Assembly: GCA_946540705.1 (NCBI GenBank)
Contig: CAMNJD010000089.1
Span: 1 to 6,484, forward strand
Length of the DNA: 6,484 bases
DNA from: an uncultured Ruminococcus sp.
GTDB taxonomy: Bacteria; Bacillota; Clostridia; Oscillospirales; Ruminococcaceae
Direction: 5' to 3'
The notes under the pieces were generated by a model that was given only the letters and a program-made list of their open reading frames with translations, had not been told where the DNA came from and did no database searches. The translations under genes and the position numbers were made by a program. The first letter of the stretch is position 1. Each line of letters begins with the position of its first letter. Shown one piece after another: positions 4,965 to 6,484 of the stretch.

Positions 4965-5879
4965 ATGGAATACGTTGTAACTGCAAATAATCTTTGCAAA
5001 TACTACCCCAAATTCAAAGCGCTCAACAATTTCTCAATGCATGTGCCGAAAGGTGCGATCTACGGTTTTGTCGGACGGAACGGCGCCGGCAAAACTACGC
5101 TCATCCGGCTGCTGACCGGTTTGCAGCATCCGACCGGCGGTGATTTCACGATCTACGGCACCGCACACACAGACAGCAGGATCTGCGCTGTCCGAAGACG
5201 CATGGGTGCGGTTGTCGAAACGCCCTCGCTCTACCTCGACAAAACCGCTGAGGAGAACCTCAGACTGCAATACCGCACGCTGGGACTCCCCTCCTTCGAC
5301 GGCATCAAAGAGCTGCTCGAACTGGTCGGTCTGCATGACACCGGCACCAAAAAAGCTAAGAAATTCTCCCTTGGCATGCGGCAGCGCCTTGGTATTGCTG
5401 TAGCACTCTGCGGAAATCCCGATTTTCTTGTACTGGACGAGCCGATCAACGGACTCGACCCGCAGGGAATCATCGAGATCCGCGAGCTGATTCTGAAGCT
5501 GAACCGTGAGCGCGGTGTCACGGTGCTGATCTCCAGCCACATCCTTGATGAGCTGGCAAAGCTCGCGACTCACTACGGTTTTGTGGACAGCGGGCATATG
5601 GTCAGGGAGATGAGCGCAGCGGAGCTGGAAGCAGCCTGCAAAAAGAGTATGTTTCTCGAAACTGACCGTCCGGAGCTTCTTTCCACGGCGCTGAGCGAGC
5701 TGAACCTCGAATACCGGCTCGAATCAGACAGCAGCGCAAGTATTTTCAGCAGTATCGAGGTCACACCGCTGGTGCTGGCACTGCATGAAAAAGGGATATC
5801 CGTGAAAAAGCTGACAGAACGGGATGAAAGCCTTGAGAGCTTCTTCCTGTCTCTCGTGGGAGGTGGCTCAAATGAATAA
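4965..5879 (+). CDS. ABC transporter ATP-binding protein, BcrA/LanF-like
   Basis: A 304-residue ATPase starting MEYVV. AAGGAGGT seven bases before the ATG fixes the start; an upstream in-frame TTG at 4926 is rejected because it lies before the predicted transcription start. Motifs in order: Walker A GRNGAGKTT (37-45), ABC signature SLGMRQR (135-141), Walker B FLVLDEP (154-160), D-loop NGLD (162-165), switch His192 in LISSHIL. At the Q-loop the residue is Glu85 (VVETPSLY) rather than Gln. This 'E-loop' is known from lantibiotic-immunity (LanF) and BcrA-type ATPases that expel peptide antibiotics from the membrane. The C-terminal roughly 90 residues form the extension usual in this subfamily. 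It overlaps the permease gene by eight bases. The substrate cannot be stated; peptide export is inference from subfamily features and the regulator next door. Confidence 0.94.
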   Translation: MEYVVTANNLCKYYPKFKALNNFSMHVPKGAIYGFVGRNGAGKTTLIRLLTGLQHPTGGDFTIYGTAHTDSRICAVRRRMGAVVETPSLYLDKTAEENLRLQYRTLGLPSFDGIKELLELVGLHDTGTKKAKKFSLGMRQRLGIAVALCGNPDFLVLDEPINGLDPQGIIEIRELILKLNRERGVTVLISSHILDELAKLATHYGFVDSGHMVREMSAAELEAACKKSMFLETDRPELLSTALSELNLEYRLESDSSASIFSSIEVTPLVLALHEKGISVKKLTERDESLESFFLSLVGGGSNE

Positions 5880-6484
5880 ACTGCTGTCTATGGAATTCCG
5901 CAACGCATTCAAATCGCTGATTCACAAGGCACTCCCGGTGATTCTTCTGATATTCAGCGCGCTCTGCGGCATCATCAATTCAAACAATGAGGATTCATCC
6001 TTTGACGGATTGTTCATGCTGCTCACGATGATGTTTGAATTCATCACGCTTGCTGTCGGACTTGTCATCAGCAAGGATTTCACACAAAATACGATCCGCA
6101 ACAAGATCATCGTCGGGCACACCCGCACCAATATCTACATTTCCAAACAGATTCTCACAACTGCGGTCTATCTGCTCAATTCCGTGATGTTCTATATCGG
6201 GTACACAGTTTCGACCGCACACTTCGCCGGAACTGCCGATCTGAACCGTACCGGTCTGATCCGCGGCAGCATCATTCTGTTCTGCTGTGTGCTGAGCCTG
6301 TCCCTGTTTGCGAATTTCCTCACAATGACGGTCAAATCCTCGCTCGGCGCAGCGCTGCCGCTGCTCTGTGTTTATATGGCGATGATGCTGGGAACGTTCC
6401 GTGACATCTTTCAGGTGAAAGCGCTCGAACTCATCAGCGAAATCTTCCCGTTCGGCAATATCCTGTTCGTATCCTGCTCAATGC
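5872..6484 (+). CDS. ABC-2 type permease (N-terminal part, runs off the window)
   Basis: An open frame from ATG at 5872 to the right edge, about 204 residues visible. The start overlaps the ATPase stop by eight bases and has GGGAGG eight bases upstream, typical of coupled ABC pairs. It begins MNKLLSMEFRNAFKS, followed by a membrane helix at about residues 21-35. Next come a second helix (about 46-67) and the stretch KDFTQNTIRNKIIVGHTRTNIYISK, the cytoplasmic 'G-T-I/R-N-K' segment common in ABC-2 permeases of the BcrB/LanE/LanG type. Further hydrophobic helices lie at about 95-115, 129-150 and 154-173. It should form the membrane channel for the ATPase upstream. A second permease or a sensor kinase could follow outside the window. 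Confidence 0.9.
   Translation, partial: MNKLLSMEFRNAFKSLIHKALPVILLIFSALCGIINSNNEDSSFDGLFMLLTMMFEFITLAVGLVISKDFTQNTIRNKIIVGHTRTNIYISKQILTTAVYLLNSVMFYIGYTVSTAHFAGTADLNRTGLIRGSIILFCCVLSLSLFANFLTMTVKSSLGAALPLLCVYMAMMLGTFRDIFQVKALELISEIFPFGNILFVSCSM

Noticed and set aside
5034..5597. Minus-strand frame of 187 codons opposite the ABC ATPase
   Set aside because: The plus strand has every ABC motif in this stretch; the antisense frame has no ribosome site or promoter and no domain signs.
1..6484. CRISPR arrays, insertion sequences, tRNA genes, attachment sites
   Set aside because: No regularly spaced repeats of array length, no transposase frame, no terminal inverted repeats with target duplication and no tRNA-like cloverleaf were seen on either strand.

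Overview
The window looks like chromosomal DNA from an anaerobic member of the Bacillota, most likely class Clostridia and plausibly an Oscillospiraceae/Ruminococcus-like genome. The reasons are strong AGGAGG-type ribosome sites, sigma-A type promoters with 17-base spacers, a sodium-pumping decarboxylase, and a Gram-positive style response regulator followed by an ABC-transporter pair. This placement rests on gene content and style; no marker gene is present.

Layout. (1) 1-1727, plus strand: the end of a sodium-pump operon. It holds the C-terminal two-fifths or so of the membrane beta subunit of a Na+-translocating decarboxylase, a 57-residue gamma-like subunit, and a single-pass anchored protein of unknown function, closed by a terminator. 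(2) 1739-2226: an isolated single-gene unit with a perfect-consensus promoter, a 121-residue protein of unknown function and a bidirectional terminator. (3) 2225-3836, minus strand: two overlapping genes, each encoding a single-pass membrane protein with a charged cytoplasmic N-terminus and an outside domain. (4) 3783-4214: a gene-free stretch of about 430 bases. It carries the near promoter of the minus operon, an inverted repeat over that promoter's -35, a second near-consensus minus-strand promoter whose predicted transcript can fold into several helices, and the divergent promoter of the next gene. (5) 4215-6484, plus strand: an OmpR/PhoB-type response regulator, then an ABC ATPase and an ABC-2 permease that runs off the window.

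How the parts may work together. The response regulator gene ends inside an array of four CTTAAC repeats spaced 11-12 bases apart. The array sits against an ABC promoter that has a good extended -10 but no -35, the layout expected when an OmpR/PhoB-type activator controls that promoter. The ATPase has Glu where most ABC proteins have the Q-loop Gln, as in BcrA/LanF-type peptide-antibiotic self-protection transporters, so a peptide-stress export role is plausible. No histidine kinase is visible; it may lie beyond the right edge.

The least explained parts are the minus-strand transcript at about 3884-4065, which may be a structured RNA or a long leader, and the three anchored proteins of similar topology.
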